A DNA stretch of 64,000 nucleotides from Haloactinospora alba (GTDB lineage Bacteria; Actinomycetota; Actinomycetes; Streptosporangiales; Streptosporangiaceae), in assembly GCF_006717075.1 (NCBI RefSeq), contig NZ_VFQC01000001.1:2589501-2653500 (forward strand). The letters are read 5' to 3'. The notes under the pieces are model-generated. The model was not told the origin of the DNA and ran no database searches. It was given only the letters and a program-made list of their open reading frames with translations. A program made the translations under genes and the position numbers. Of the stretch, positions 7,803 through 16,640 are shown piece by piece (position 1 is the first letter of the stretch; every line of letters starts with the position of its first letter).

Positions 7803-10800
7803 TCACTCGCCCTCTTCCAGCTCTCCTTCCAGACGCAGGTAGGTCTCGCGGAGGCGCTCCAGGGTCTGCTGGTCGGGCTGTTCCCACAGCTGGCGGTCGG
7901 CGGCCTCCAGGAGGCGCTCGGTCATGCCGCGCAGCGCCCACGGGTTGGACTGCTCCAGGAACTCCCGGTTCTGCTCGTCGAAGACGTAGGTCTCGGCGAG
8001 CTTCGTGTACATCCAGTCGTCCACCACGCCGGCCGTGGCGTCGTAGCCGAACAGGTAGTCCACGGTCGCCGCCAGCTCGAACGCGCCCTTGTAACCGTGG
8101 CCGCGCATGGCGGCGATCCAGCGCGGGTTCACCACGCGGGCGCGGAACACCCGGCGCGTCTCCTCACCCAGGGTCCGGGTGGTCACCTGGTCGGGTTTGG
8201 CCGAGTCGCCGACGTAGGCGGAGGGGTTCGCTCCCGTGAGCCGCCGGACCATGGCGACCATACCGCCGTGGTACTGGAAGTAGTCGTCGGAGTCGACGAT
8301 GTCGTGCTCACGTGTGTCCTGGTTCTTCGCCGCCACGGAGATCCGTTTGAACGACGACTCCATGTCGGCGCGCGCCTCCTGGCCGTCGAGCCCGCGCCCG
8401 TAGGCGTAGCCGCCCCACACCGCGTACACCTCGGCGAGGTCGGCGTCGTCGCGCCAGTTGCGGGCGTCGATCAACGGCAGCAGCCCCGCCCCGTAGGCGC
8501 CCGGTTTCGACCCGAAGATCCGGCTCGTGGCGCGGCGCCAGTCACCGTGCTCCGTGTGGTCGGCCATGGCGTGGGCACGCGGGTAGTTGCTCTCCAACGG
8601 CTCGTCCAGCTCGGCCACGGCCGTGATCGCGTCGTCCACCAGACCGATGACGTGCGGGAAGGCGTCCCGGAAGAAACCGGAGATGCGCAGGGTCACGTCG
8701 ATGCGCGGACGGCCGAGCTCCTCCAGGTCGATGACGTCGAAACCGGTCACCCGCCGCGAGGCGTCGTCCCACCGCGGGCGCACACCCAGCAGCGCGAACG
8801 CTTCGGCGATGTCGTCGCCCTGGGTGCGCATCGCCGCGGTACCCCACACGGTCAGCCCCACCGACGCCGGGTACTCGCCGTTGTCCTCGAGGTGGCGCCG
8901 CAGCAGCGAGTCCGCCAGCGCCTGGCCCACCTCGAACGAGTTGCGGGACGGTACGGCCTTGGGGTCCACCGAGTAGAAGTTGCGGCCGGTGGGCAGCACG
9001 TTCACCAGACCGCGGGTGGGAGAGCCGGACGGTCCCGCCGGAACGTGGCCGCCGTCCAAGGCGTGCAGCACCGCGTCGATCTCGTCGGTGGTGGCCGCCA
9101 GCCGCGGCACCACCTCCTCGGCGGCGAAGGCCAGTACCCGCCGCGCGTCCTCGACCGGGAACCCGATCTCGTTGCGCACCACGGTCTCCGCCTGCTCCGG
9201 CGGCCAGCCGGCGGAGTCCATGCTCTCGACCATCCGGCGCGCCAGCGTGTCGATCAGGTCGATGGCGTCCGACGCCGTGGCGGCGGGGCCGTCGACGATC
9301 CCGGTCAGGCTCCCCGGGACGTCGACGCGGGCACCGGGTTCGGCCAGGAGGCCCTTCTCGTCCAGACCGAACGCCTCGGCGATGGCCGCCCGCATCCCGG
9401 GGAGGGCACCCGCCTGTCCCGCCCACACCTGCGAGGCGCGCACCACCGCCATCACGAGGTTGACCCGGTCCTCCCCCTGGGGGGCGCCGCCGAGGATGTG
9501 CAGACCGTCCCGGATCTGCACGTCCTTGATCTCGCACAGGTACCCGTCCACGTGCATGACGAAGTCGTCGAACTCGTCCTCACCCGGCATCTCGTCCCGG
9601 TTCAGGTCGTGGTGGAGTTCGGCGGAGGTGATCAGCTCCCAGATCTGGCTGCGCAGGGTCGGCGCCTTGTCCGGGTCGAGTTCGGTCACCTGGGCGTACT
9701 CGTCCAGGAGCTGTTCCAGTTTGGCGATGTCGCCGTAGGTGTCGGCGCGGGCCATCGGCGGCACCAGATGGTCCACGAGGGTGGCGTGCGTACGGCGCTT
9801 GGCCTGGGTCCCCTCCCCGGGGTCGTTGACGATGAACGGGTAGACGAACGGCAGGTCCCCCAGTACGCCGTCCGGGGCGTCCTCGGCGGCGAGCCCCAGC
9901 CCCTTGCCGGGCAGCCATTCCAGCGTCCCGTGCTTGCCGAGGTGGACAACGGCGTCCGCGCCGAAGCCTCCGTCGTCGCTGCCGGCTTCCAACCACCGGT
10001 AGGCTGCGAGGTAGTGGTGGGAGGGCGGCAGGTCGGGATCGTGGTAGATCGCGATCGGGTTCTCCCCGAAGCCGCGCGGCGGCTGGATCATCAGCACCAC
10101 GTTGCCGAACCGCAACGAGGCCAGCACGATCTCGGGCCGCCCCCGGGAGTCGTCCACGTAGAGCTCGCCCGGCGGGTCGCCCCACTGCCGGACGATGCTG
10201 TCCCGCAGCTCCGCCGGCAGTTTCTCGAACCAGCGCAGGTAGTCGTCCAGTGGGACGCGGGCGCTGGCAGCGGCGAGCTGGTCCTCGCTCAGCCACTCCA
10301 CGTCGTGGCCGCCCGCCGCGATGAGGGCGTGGATCAGCGGGTCGCCGTCGTCCTCGCGGCGGTCCTCGTCCGGCCCGGGGCGGCGGAAGAGCGTGTCGTC
10401 CTCTCCCAGGTCGTAACCGCGCGCGGCGAGTTCCCGCAGCAGCCGCACCGCCGAGGCGGGGGTGTCCAGGCCGACGGCGTTGCCGACCCGGGAGTGTTTC
10501 GTGGGGTAGGACGACAGCACGAGGGCCAGGCGGCGTTCCGGGGTCGGTACCGCGTGCAGCCGGGCGTGCCGCACAGCGGTCCCGGCGATCCGCGCGGCGC
10601 GCTCCGGGTCGGCGGCGTAGGTGGGGATGCCCGTGTCCTCGTCGACCTGTTTGAACGAGAACGGGACGGTGATCAGGCGGCCGTCGAACTCGGGGATGGC
10701 GACCTGCATGCCCGCGTCCATCGGGGTGAGGGCAGCGTCCGAGGCCTGCCACTGTTCGCGGGTGGAGGTCAGGACCATGCCCTGCAGGATCGGGACGTCC

Positions 10801-11534
10801 AGTTCGGCGAGCGCCCCGGCGTCCCAGGCGTCCTCGTCCCCGCCGCCGCTGGCGTCGGCCGCCACCGCGCCGCCGGCCGCGAGAACGGTGGTGATGACGG
10901 TGTCGGCGCGGTCCAGCAGTTCGAACAGGCCGGGCTTGTTCTCCCGCGACACCCCGCGCAGCGAGCCGGAGAACACGGGGAGGGCGTTACCGCCGGCCCG
11001 TTCGATCTCCGTGCACAGGGTGGTGATGAACGCGGTGTTCCCGGAGAGCTCGTGGGCGCGGTAGAAGATCACCGCCACGGTCGGCCGGTCCGGACGCTGC
11101 TCGTAGGAACCGTGCTCGCCGTACTCGGGCATGGGTTGGGGAGGGTCGAACCCCTCACCGGTCAGCAGCAGCGTGTCGGAGAGGAACCGGGCGAGCTGGC
11201 GGAGGTTCGTGGTGCCGCCCTCGTGCAGGTAGGCGTGCGCCTCGGTGGCCGTGCCGGAGGGAACGGTGGACAGGGCCATCATCTCGGCGTCCGGTGCGGA
11301 CTCCCCGCCCAGGGCGACGAACGGTACCCCACTGGACCGCAACGCCTCCAACCCGTCCGGCCACGCCTCGCGCCCGCCCAGCAACCGGACGACGGCGATG
11401 TCCACCCCGTCCAGGAGGTCGGTGAGATCCGCGGCGGAGGTACGGGACGGGTTGGCGGTGCGGTATCCCGCATCGGCGGATCTGGCGGCGAGCAGCTCGG
11501 TGTCGGCTGTGGACAACAGCAGGATGGTAGCCAC
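7803..11534 (-). CDS. cobN: Cobaltochelatase large subunit CobN
   Basis: 1243-residue catalytic subunit of aerobic-pathway cobaltochelatase, which inserts Co2+ into hydrogenobyrinic acid a,c-diamide. It matches the family's usual length of about 1200-1300. Conserved stretches include SSYPTKHSRVGNAVGLDTP, HLGKHGTLEWLPGKG, SFFKRISVAAKN-like residues, and the C-terminal WMYTKLAETYVFDEQNREFL. A longer frame begins at 11666, but that part is riboswitch RNA. The GTG at 11534 has AGAGGA nine bases upstream and begins directly at VATILLLSTADTELL, the real N-terminus of the family. ATPase partners would be the fused chelatase protein at the left edge. Confidence 0.95.
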   Translation of the reverse strand: MATILLLSTADTELLAARSADAGYRTANPSRTSAADLTDLLDGVDIAVVRLLGGREAWPDGLEALRSSGVPFVALGGESAPDAEMMALSTVPSGTATEAHAYLHEGGTTNLRQLARFLSDTLLLTGEGFDPPQPMPEYGEHGSYEQRPDRPTVAVIFYRAHELSGNTAFITTLCTEIERAGGNALPVFSGSLRGVSRENKPGLFELLDRADTVITTVLAAGGAVAADASGGGDEDAWDAGALAELDVPILQGMVLTSTREQWQASDAALTPMDAGMQVAIPEFDGRLITVPFSFKQVDEDTGIPTYAADPERAARIAGTAVRHARLHAVPTPERRLALVLSSYPTKHSRVGNAVGLDTPASAVRLLRELAARGYDLGEDDTLFRRPGPDEDRREDDGDPLIHALIAAGGHDVEWLSEDQLAAASARVPLDDYLRWFEKLPAELRDSIVRQWGDPPGELYVDDSRGRPEIVLASLRFGNVVLMIQPPRGFGENPIAIYHDPDLPPSHHYLAAYRWLEAGSDDGGFGADAVVHLGKHGTLEWLPGKGLGLAAEDAPDGVLGDLPFVYPFIVNDPGEGTQAKRRTHATLVDHLVPPMARADTYGDIAKLEQLLDEYAQVTELDPDKAPTLRSQIWELITSAELHHDLNRDEMPGEDEFDDFVMHVDGYLCEIKDVQIRDGLHILGGAPQGEDRVNLVMAVVRASQVWAGQAGALPGMRAAIAEAFGLDEKGLLAEPGARVDVPGSLTGIVDGPAATASDAIDLIDTLARRMVESMDSAGWPPEQAETVVRNEIGFPVEDARRVLAFAAEEVVPRLAATTDEIDAVLHALDGGHVPAGPSGSPTRGLVNVLPTGRNFYSVDPKAVPSRNSFEVGQALADSLLRRHLEDNGEYPASVGLTVWGTAAMRTQGDDIAEAFALLGVRPRWDDASRRVTGFDVIDLEELGRPRIDVTLRISGFFRDAFPHVIGLVDDAITAVAELDEPLESNYPRAHAMADHTEHGDWRRATSRIFGSKPGAYGAGLLPLIDARNWRDDADLAEVYAVWGGYAYGRGLDGQEARADMESSFKRISVAAKNQDTREHDIVDSDDYFQYHGGMVAMVRRLTGANPSAYVGDSAKPDQVTTRTLGEETRRVFRARVVNPRWIAAMRGHGYKGAFELAATVDYLFGYDATAGVVDDWMYTKLAETYVFDEQNREFLEQSNPWALRGMTERLLEAADRQLWEQPDQQTLERLRETYLRLEGELEEGE

Positions 11535-11589
11535 GACGGGGTCCTCTATCTCGACAACCGGGGTCCTCGCCCCGGCACGGAACAGGTAC

Positions 11590-11735
11590 ACGGCGCCGCG
11601 GAGTTCCTGGCTCGGGCCACGGCCACACGCCCCGGGCCGGGCCCCTGACAGTTGCGGGACAGCCACGGACTCGCACCGTGTTCCTCCGCGCCGCCGGGGA
11701 CCATCCTCGCAGAGGACGGCCTGGTTACCGTGTTC
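11590..11735 (-). promoter_or_regulatory. Cobalamin riboswitch upstream of cobN (short form)
   Basis: The minus strand shows GGAACACGGTGCGAGTCCG, GGCTGTCCCGCAACTGTCA and the B12-box segment GAGCCAGGAACTCC (about 11613-11600). It lacks the extended CCACTG and GGGAAGGC modules seen in the other switch, so it is a compact variant. It ends roughly 65 nt before the cobN GTG, close enough for control of ribosome access. Confidence 0.85.
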
Positions 11736-11794
11736 GGCCCTGCCCGAGGCACTGTGTGGTTTTGGGGCGACCCCCCGTTTGGCAGAATCCCCTT

Positions 11795-12340
11795 ATGAGT
11801 CACTACCCCGACCCCCACCAGGGTTCCGCGAACCCGTATCCGCAACCCTCGTCCGGCGACTCGTTTCCGGAGGAGAACCCGTCCTCCGGCGGGTTCTCCT
11901 CCGGTGAGATGGTGCCGCACGGCCAGAATCCGCAGACGGGCGGCTGGCAGGCGCCTCCCGAGCACTACCAGGCGGCCGCGCCCCAGCAGCAGGCGCTCAC
12001 CGTGATCGGGGACATCACCATCACCCAGCACGAGGTGATCACCCCCGCCGGACGGTTCCCCATCGCGGGAACGACCTGGACGGTGACGGACATGAGCCAG
12101 TACAACGAGAACATCTCCACCGCCGGGATCGTGCTCGCCATCGTCTTCATCTGGTTCTGCCTGCTCGGTCTCCTGTTCCTCCTCATGAAGGAGCAGAAGT
12201 GGGGCGGGAACATCCAGGTGACCGTTCAGGGCCACGGCATGTTCCATTCCACGATGGTGGGCGTCCACGGGCCGAACACCGTCGCATACGTGATGCAGCA
12301 GGTGAACTACGCCCGCCAGCTCGCCGCCGCGGCGGCGTAA
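11795..12340 (+). CDS. Conserved actinobacterial membrane protein of unknown function
   Basis: I do not recognise a named family. The 181-residue protein has a disordered Pro/Gly/Ser/Gln-rich N-terminus (1-65), then a beta-rich segment (VIGDITITQHEVITPAGRFP), one strongly hydrophobic helix at about 107-130 (TAGIVLAIVFIWFCLLGLLF), and a soluble C-terminus with VTVQGHGMFHSTMVGV. It would be a single-pass membrane protein. The ATG at 11795 fits the protein-like composition; the upstream part of the frame covers the cobN riboswitch on the other strand. No good ribosome site precedes it. Confidence 0.7.
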   Translation: MSHYPDPHQGSANPYPQPSSGDSFPEENPSSGGFSSGEMVPHGQNPQTGGWQAPPEHYQAAAPQQQALTVIGDITITQHEVITPAGRFPIAGTTWTVTDMSQYNENISTAGIVLAIVFIWFCLLGLLFLLMKEQKWGGNIQVTVQGHGMFHSTMVGVHGPNTVAYVMQQVNYARQLAAAAA

Positions 12341-12509
12341 CCGGACGGGTCCAGAACGCGCGGCGGGTTCCCCGCTGCCCGCTGCGGACTGACGCGAACG
12401 GCGGGCGCACGACCGCGTTCCCGCAGGCGGAAGCACCGAACGCCCAGCAACGCCGTCGGGAGTGCTGCCGGGTGTTCCCCGCTCCCCCGCCGCCGCCCGA
12501 AGCCGCCCC

Positions 12510-13148
12510 TCACGGTTGGTGCGGGCCGGGCCCCGTGGGTACCCGGTTCCGGTTCGCTCTGGCCCGCTTGCGTTTCCCGCGCAGCCGCAGCAGCCACCAC
12601 ACGAGGAACACGAACACCGGGACGAACAGCAGGATCGCGATCGGGACGAGGATCGCGAGCACGGCGAGGCTCAGGCTCGAGGCGTCCTCGACGAGACTCG
12701 CCACCGCACCGCCGGACCCGAGGGTGGCCGTGTTGATGAGTGGCCGCGCGAGGGACTTGACCGCGTGCAGCGCGAGCGCGATCACCACCCCGGCCGCGAC
12801 GGACCCGAAGGAGCCGTCTCCGCTCACCGCGTCCCCGGCGGTGGCCATGTCCTCCAGGGCGACCGACGACGCCCCCGCCCCGAAGGTGACCCCTCCCGAC
12901 GTGGGACGGACGAACGTCTGCACCGCGTCGTTGACGCTGTCCGCGACGGGGACCTTGTCCGCCGCGAACTCGACCGTCAGCAGCGCCCCTACCGTCCCGA
13001 GCGCGGCGGGGTGCTCCAACCACTGCCACCCTGATCCCAGCTGCACCAGGTCGGTGAACCGCGCGAGCGCACCGAGCAGCAGCAGTGGGATGTAGGCGTT
13101 GATCCCGGCCGCGGCCGAGAGTCCCGTGCCGGTCAGGGCGGCGAGCAT
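12510..13148 (-). CDS. DUF4126 family membrane protein
   Basis: 212-residue polytopic membrane protein of unknown function. It starts MLAALTGTGLSAAAGINAYI, the typical DUF4126 opening, and contains several hydrophobic segments plus a final helix (SLAVLAILVPIAILLFVPVF) followed by a very basic tail rich in Arg and Lys, which should face the cytoplasm. GAGGAG lies five bases before the ATG at 13148. The frame is open a further 105 codons upstream, but that extension is composition-biased and crosses the cobQ terminator. Confidence 0.85.
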   Translation of the reverse strand: MLAALTGTGLSAAAGINAYIPLLLLGALARFTDLVQLGSGWQWLEHPAALGTVGALLTVEFAADKVPVADSVNDAVQTFVRPTSGGVTFGAGASSVALEDMATAGDAVSGDGSFGSVAAGVVIALALHAVKSLARPLINTATLGSGGAVASLVEDASSLSLAVLAILVPIAILLFVPVFVFLVWWLLRLRGKRKRARANRNRVPTGPGPHQP

Positions 13149-13308
13149 GCTTCTCCTCGGGGTAGGGGGTGGTGTCCCTGCCGCAGCCAGCGGGGGTCGG
13201 GGTTCGGGAGGCACCGACAGTATGGCGCGTGCGGATACGGGGCGCCAGAACGGGAGAGCACTCGGCCCGGGGCGTTCCCGCGCTCCGGCACCGGCGGCGG
13301 CCGGGCGC

Positions 13309-13343
13309 TTCCCACCCCACCGGTCGGGACCGTGGGGTGGGAA
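13309..13343 (-). terminator. Terminator of the cobD-cobQ unit
   Basis: Twelve-base perfect stem TTCCCACCCCAC / GTGGGGTGGGAA with an 11-base loop, starting 17 bases after the cobQ stop. Confidence 0.7.
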
Positions 13344-13359
13344 CCCCGGCGGGAGGACC

Positions 13360-14883
13360 CTAGGAGGCACCACCGGGTGGGACCACGGGCAGGCCGGTGG
13401 GCGGGCCGGATTCGAGCAGGCGCCAGAGCGCGTCCGTGTCGAGGTTGTGCTGCACCAGGTCACCCAGCGCGTCCAGGCGGGCCTCGCGTTCGGCGGCGAA
13501 GTCGGTGTCCGCGGCCGGGGTGAAGCTCCGGCCGGCCTGCCGGGCGATGTCGGAGAGGAACGCCCGGCGGAACGCGTCGTTCTCCAACGCGCCGTGCCAG
13601 GTGGTGCCGTACACCGAACCGTCCCGGTAACCGTCCAGGAACGGTTCGGCGCTGCTGGCCCCCGGTTCCGGGTCGAACTGGCCGTGGTGGATCTCGTAGG
13701 CGCTCACCGGATGGCCGTAGGCCGTCCCCCGCGAGCGGCCCAGGGTCTTCTCCGCCGCGAACCGTACGGTGGCGGGCAGCAGTCCCAGCCCGGGGACCCG
13801 GCCCTGGCCGGACTCGACGTCGTCGTGGATCTCCCGGGCGAGCATCTGGTACCCGCCGCAGATCCCCAGGACGGGCAGGCCGGCGGCCGCCCGGCGTGCG
13901 ATCTCCTCCGTCAGCCCCTGGCGGCGCAGCCAGGCCAGATCGGCGACGGTGGCCCGGCTGCCCGGCAGCACGACCAGGTCGGCGTCGCCCAGCTCCTGCG
14001 GCTGTGTCACGAACCGCACGTCAACGCCGGGTTCCACCGTGAGCGCGTCGATGTCGGTGAAGTTGCTGATCCGGGGGAACCGCACCACGGCCACCCGCAG
14101 TGTCTGCTCACCCACGGGAGGGCGCGCCTCTCCCCGGTCGGCGCTGAGCGCCAGGGAGTCCTCGGTGTCCAGCCACAGCCCGTCGAGCCACGGCAGGACA
14201 CCGTGCACCGGCCGGCCGGTGAGGTCGCGCAGCATCCGCAGACCGGGGTCGAGCAGCTCGGGCGCGCCCCGGAACTTGTTGATCACGAACCCGGAGATCA
14301 GCGCCTGGTCGGCGGGTTCCAGGAGCGCCACCGTGCCGTGCAGCGCGGCGAACACGCCTCCCCGGTCGATGTCTCCGGCGAGCAGCACCGGAAGGCGGGC
14401 CGCGCGCGCCAGCCCCATGTTGGCGATGTCCGTGGGGCGCAGGTTGATCTCCGCGGGGCTTCCCGCCCCCTCGCAGATCACCGCGTCGTAGTCCTTCCGC
14501 AGCTGGGTGAGGCCCTCCAACGCGGCTTCCCGCAGCTGGCCGGTGTAGTCCCGGTAGCTCACCGCGTCGGCCTCACCGAGCGCGCGCCCGTGCACGATGA
14601 CCTGGCTGGTGCGCTCCCCTCCCGGTTTGAGGAGCACCGGGTTCATCTCGGCCGCGGGCTCGATCCCGCACGCCGCCGCCTGCATGGCCTGGGCCCGGCC
14701 GAGCTCCGCCCCGTCCAGGGAGACCACGGAGTTCAGTGACATGTTCTGCGCTTTGAACGGGGCCACCTTGACCCCCTGGCGGGCGAGCCACCGGCAGATG
14801 CCCGCGGTGATCACGCTCTTGCCGGCGTCGGACGTCGTGCCGGTCACCAGCAGGCCGGCCCCGTGACCGTCTCCCTGCCGCAT
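13360..14883 (-). CDS. cobQ: Cobyric acid synthase CobQ
   Basis: Glutamine-dependent amidotransferase that amidates adenosylcobyrinic a,c-diamide at four side chains to give adenosylcobyric acid. The 507-residue length is typical. The N-terminal dethiobiotin-synthetase-like ATPase domain has the P-loop [10 protein letters not shown] at 14-23. The C-terminal class I glutaminase domain has the nucleophile Cys342 in GICGGYQM and the YEIHHG histidine near 399. Its ATG overlaps the cobD stop as ATGA, so translation is probably coupled. Confidence 0.96.
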   Translation of the reverse strand: MRQGDGHGAGLLVTGTTSDAGKSVITAGICRWLARQGVKVAPFKAQNMSLNSVVSLDGAELGRAQAMQAAACGIEPAAEMNPVLLKPGGERTSQVIVHGRALGEADAVSYRDYTGQLREAALEGLTQLRKDYDAVICEGAGSPAEINLRPTDIANMGLARAARLPVLLAGDIDRGGVFAALHGTVALLEPADQALISGFVINKFRGAPELLDPGLRMLRDLTGRPVHGVLPWLDGLWLDTEDSLALSADRGEARPPVGEQTLRVAVVRFPRISNFTDIDALTVEPGVDVRFVTQPQELGDADLVVLPGSRATVADLAWLRRQGLTEEIARRAAAGLPVLGICGGYQMLAREIHDDVESGQGRVPGLGLLPATVRFAAEKTLGRSRGTAYGHPVSAYEIHHGQFDPEPGASSAEPFLDGYRDGSVYGTTWHGALENDAFRRAFLSDIARQAGRSFTPAADTDFAAEREARLDALGDLVQHNLDTDALWRLLESGPPTGLPVVPPGGAS

Positions 14884-15899
14884 CAGACCGCCCCCGCTTC
14901 CGCGCTGCCCGACCGCTGTCCGGGAGAAAGCCGCACGGCGGCCGCGGCCGCGAGCACGGCGGCCGCGGTGTTCACCGTGCGGGCGAGGCGCACGGCGCGG
15001 CGGATGTCACCGGCGTCCGGCGGCCCGCCCTCGCCCAGTTCGGGCCGCTCGTCCACACGCGATCCGTACATGTTGCGTCCCCCCAGTCGTTTGTCGAGCG
15101 CGCCGGCGAAGGCCGCCTCGCACCATCCCGCGTTGGGACTGGGATGGTGCCGGCCGTCCCGCAGGAAGCTCCGCCACGCGCGCAGCGGACTCCCGGACAC
15201 GACCGGTGCGGACAGAGCCGCGAGTACCGCCGTTGCCCGTGCCGGCAGCCAGTTCGCCACGTCGTCCAGTCGGGCACAGGCCCAGCCGAAGCGCTCGTAG
15301 CGCGGCGAGCGGTGGCCGACCATGGCGTCCAGGGTGTTCACCGCCCGGTAGCCGGCCAGGCCGGGGATACCGAGGAGGGCACCCCACACCAGGGGGGCCA
15401 CCACCGCGTCCGAGGTGTTCTCCGCCACGGACTCGACGACGGCGCGGGCGATCCCCTTCTCGTCGAGGCTCTCCGGGTCCCGGCCGCAGAGATGGGGCAG
15501 GCGCTGTCGAGCCGACGCGAGGTCGCCCGCTTCCAGATCCGCGGCGATGAGTTCCGCCTCCCGTTCCAGGGCGGCCCCGCCGACGACGCTCCAGGTGACC
15601 GCGCCGGTCAACGCGGCCTGGGCACGCGCGGGAGCCGCCCGCTGCGCCGCGGCGCCCGCAGCGGCGACCGGCGCTGCGGCGAGCGCGGCGAAGGCGGCTC
15701 CCCGGCGGCGGGAGTCCCGGTACATGCGGCGTTCCAACGCTGCGGCGACGGTGCCGTACAGCGCTACGGGGTGGCCGCGGCGCGGCTCAGGGACGAACCG
15801 GTCGAGCACGGTCCCGATGAGCAGCCCGCGGGCGATCCCTCGAACACGTTGGCGACGGTGCGGCGTAATCACGAGGTCAACCGTACTTCCCCGGCACAC
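14883..15899 (-). CDS. cobD: Adenosylcobinamide-phosphate synthase CobD/CbiB
   Basis: Membrane enzyme that attaches the aminopropanol arm to adenosylcobyric acid. The 338 residues include the conserved [14 protein letters not shown] near the N-terminus, [20 protein letters not shown] and [19 protein letters not shown] in the centre, and [19 protein letters not shown]. These match CbiB throughout. The GTG at 15899 has GAGGGA close upstream; a second in-frame GTG nine codons later is possible. It is the first gene of the cobD-cobQ pair, and no riboswitch is visible in front of it. Confidence 0.94.
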   Translation of the reverse strand: MCRGSTVDLVITPHRRQRVRGIARGLLIGTVLDRFVPEPRRGHPVALYGTVAAALERRMYRDSRRRGAAFAALAAAPVAAAGAAAQRAAPARAQAALTGAVTWSVVGGAALEREAELIAADLEAGDLASARQRLPHLCGRDPESLDEKGIARAVVESVAENTSDAVVAPLVWGALLGIPGLAGYRAVNTLDAMVGHRSPRYERFGWACARLDDVANWLPARATAVLAALSAPVVSGSPLRAWRSFLRDGRHHPSPNAGWCEAAFAGALDKRLGGRNMYGSRVDERPELGEGGPPDAGDIRRAVRLARTVNTAAAVLAAAAAVRLSPGQRSGSAEAGAV

Positions 15900-15946
15900 G
15901 TTCCCTCACGGTTCCCCCAAGACTCGGCAAAACGATAAACACATAC

Positions 15947-15973
15947 TGTTACTAACAATTACTTAGAGTAACA
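15947..15973. promoter_or_regulatory. Inverted repeat between cobD and the 19-codon gene
   Basis: TGTTACT (15947-15953) and its exact complement AGTAACA (15967-15973) flank an AT-rich 13-base centre. The site lies in a locally AT-rich patch between divergent cobD and the small gene at 16030, as expected of an operator or a promoter region. Confidence 0.4.
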
Positions 15974-16029
15974 CTCGTTTCTCCAGTCCTGTATCCACCC
16001 GGGAACACCCCAGAGGAAGGAGGACCGAA

Positions 16030-16089
16030 GTGCCGGTCGCGGTTCTCACAGCGGTACTGATCTGTGTCAGCGCTTGGTGGGTCTTCTGA
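16030..16089 (+). CDS. Putative 19-residue single-helix membrane microprotein
   Basis: A very short reading frame, GTG to TGA, encoding MPVAVLTAVLICVSAWWVF, which is hydrophobic over its whole length and ends in two Trp. It is supported mainly by an unusually strong ribosome site (AGGAAGGAGGA) seven bases before the GTG. Function unknown. It may be a small membrane peptide or a leader peptide; nothing on the plus strand directly downstream needs one except the tRNA gene 165 bp away. Confidence 0.45.
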   Translation: MPVAVLTAVLICVSAWWVF

Positions 16090-16254
16090 ACGCCCGCACA
16101 CGCCGCGCGTCGTCACGCTCCTACGGATCCATGAGTGACAGTGTCGGATTCACAGCCCCCCTTCTGGGGAGACAATCCCGCACTGTCCAACCGCTGTGAC
16201 ACGGCGGTATACTCGGTCGCGGTAACGGAACCCCTGGTATACGGGGGTTTTCGG

Positions 16255-16327
16255 GCACCTGTAGCTCAGGGGATAGAGCATCGGACTTCTAATCCGACGG
16301 TCGCAGGTTCGAATCCTGCCAGGTGCA
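16255..16327 (+). tRNA. tRNA-Arg (anticodon TCT)
   Basis: Seventy-three-base cloverleaf: acceptor stem GCACCTG/CAGGTGC, D-arm with GTAGCTCAGGGGATAGAGC, anticodon stem TCGGA/TCCGA with loop CTTCTAA giving anticodon TCT, and T-arm GCAGG-TTCGAAT-CCTGC. The CCA end is not encoded. The gene stands at the edge of the mobile-element region, and its 3' end would be a normal target for site-specific integrases. Confidence 0.96.
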
Positions 16328-16347
16328 CCTCTCCTGAGCATAAAAAA

Positions 16348-16382
16348 GCGCCGCTGACCTGGAAAAACCAAGCCAGCGGCGC
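16348..16382. terminator. Strong stem-loop after tRNA-Arg, active in both directions
   Basis: Perfect 9-bp stem GCGCCGCTG/CAGCGGCGC around a 17-base centre that can extend the stem (CTGG..CCAAG). Six adenines precede it, so a minus-strand transcript would end in a U-run: a classic rho-independent terminator facing left, and a hairpin terminator facing right for the tRNA. Confidence 0.75.
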
Positions 16383-16550
16383 CTAGGTACCCGTACGGCT
16401 GGTTGCGGAAGCGTCCGGGAATCGGCGGTTGATCACGCCACATACACGCCAAAACCCGCGGCTGCCTGAAATGACCTTCTTCAATACGAACCCAAGGCCT
16501 CACCGATCTGGAGTTGCTTCGGTTCAATTGGCAGGTGGCGGGCTTGTGTT

Positions 16551-16638
16551 TTATGCGGCTTCGCCGGCCAGCTGTGGTGGGTATGACACTGAGACCGTCG
16601 CAACGGTGTGACGACGTCCATATTCAGCAGGACTGAGC
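16551..16638 (-). pseudogene. C-terminal end of an IS3-family transposase remnant (part 1)
   Basis: Once the IS5-type element and one TA copy are removed, the minus strand reads RRHSANG-stop-LSPAEYGRRH and ends at TAA (16551). This is the familiar IS3-family ending RRHSALGYLSPAEYE, with TAG where the tyrosine codon is expected. This piece holds the part after the insertion. The 160 bases to its left show no gene and may include the right end of the old IS3 element. Confidence 0.6.
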
Positions 16639-16640
16639 TA

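Noticed and set aside
8097-11648. A 1183-codon open frame on the plus strand opposite cobN
   Set aside because: It is the antisense of cobN in GC-rich DNA, has no ribosome site and no family resemblance.
16135-16527. Frames on both strands across the tRNA gene, giving peptides such as VAQGIEHRTSNPTVAGS and APGRIRTCDRRIR
   Set aside because: These are the well-known false translations of tRNA genes; the DNA is the tRNA-Arg cloverleaf.
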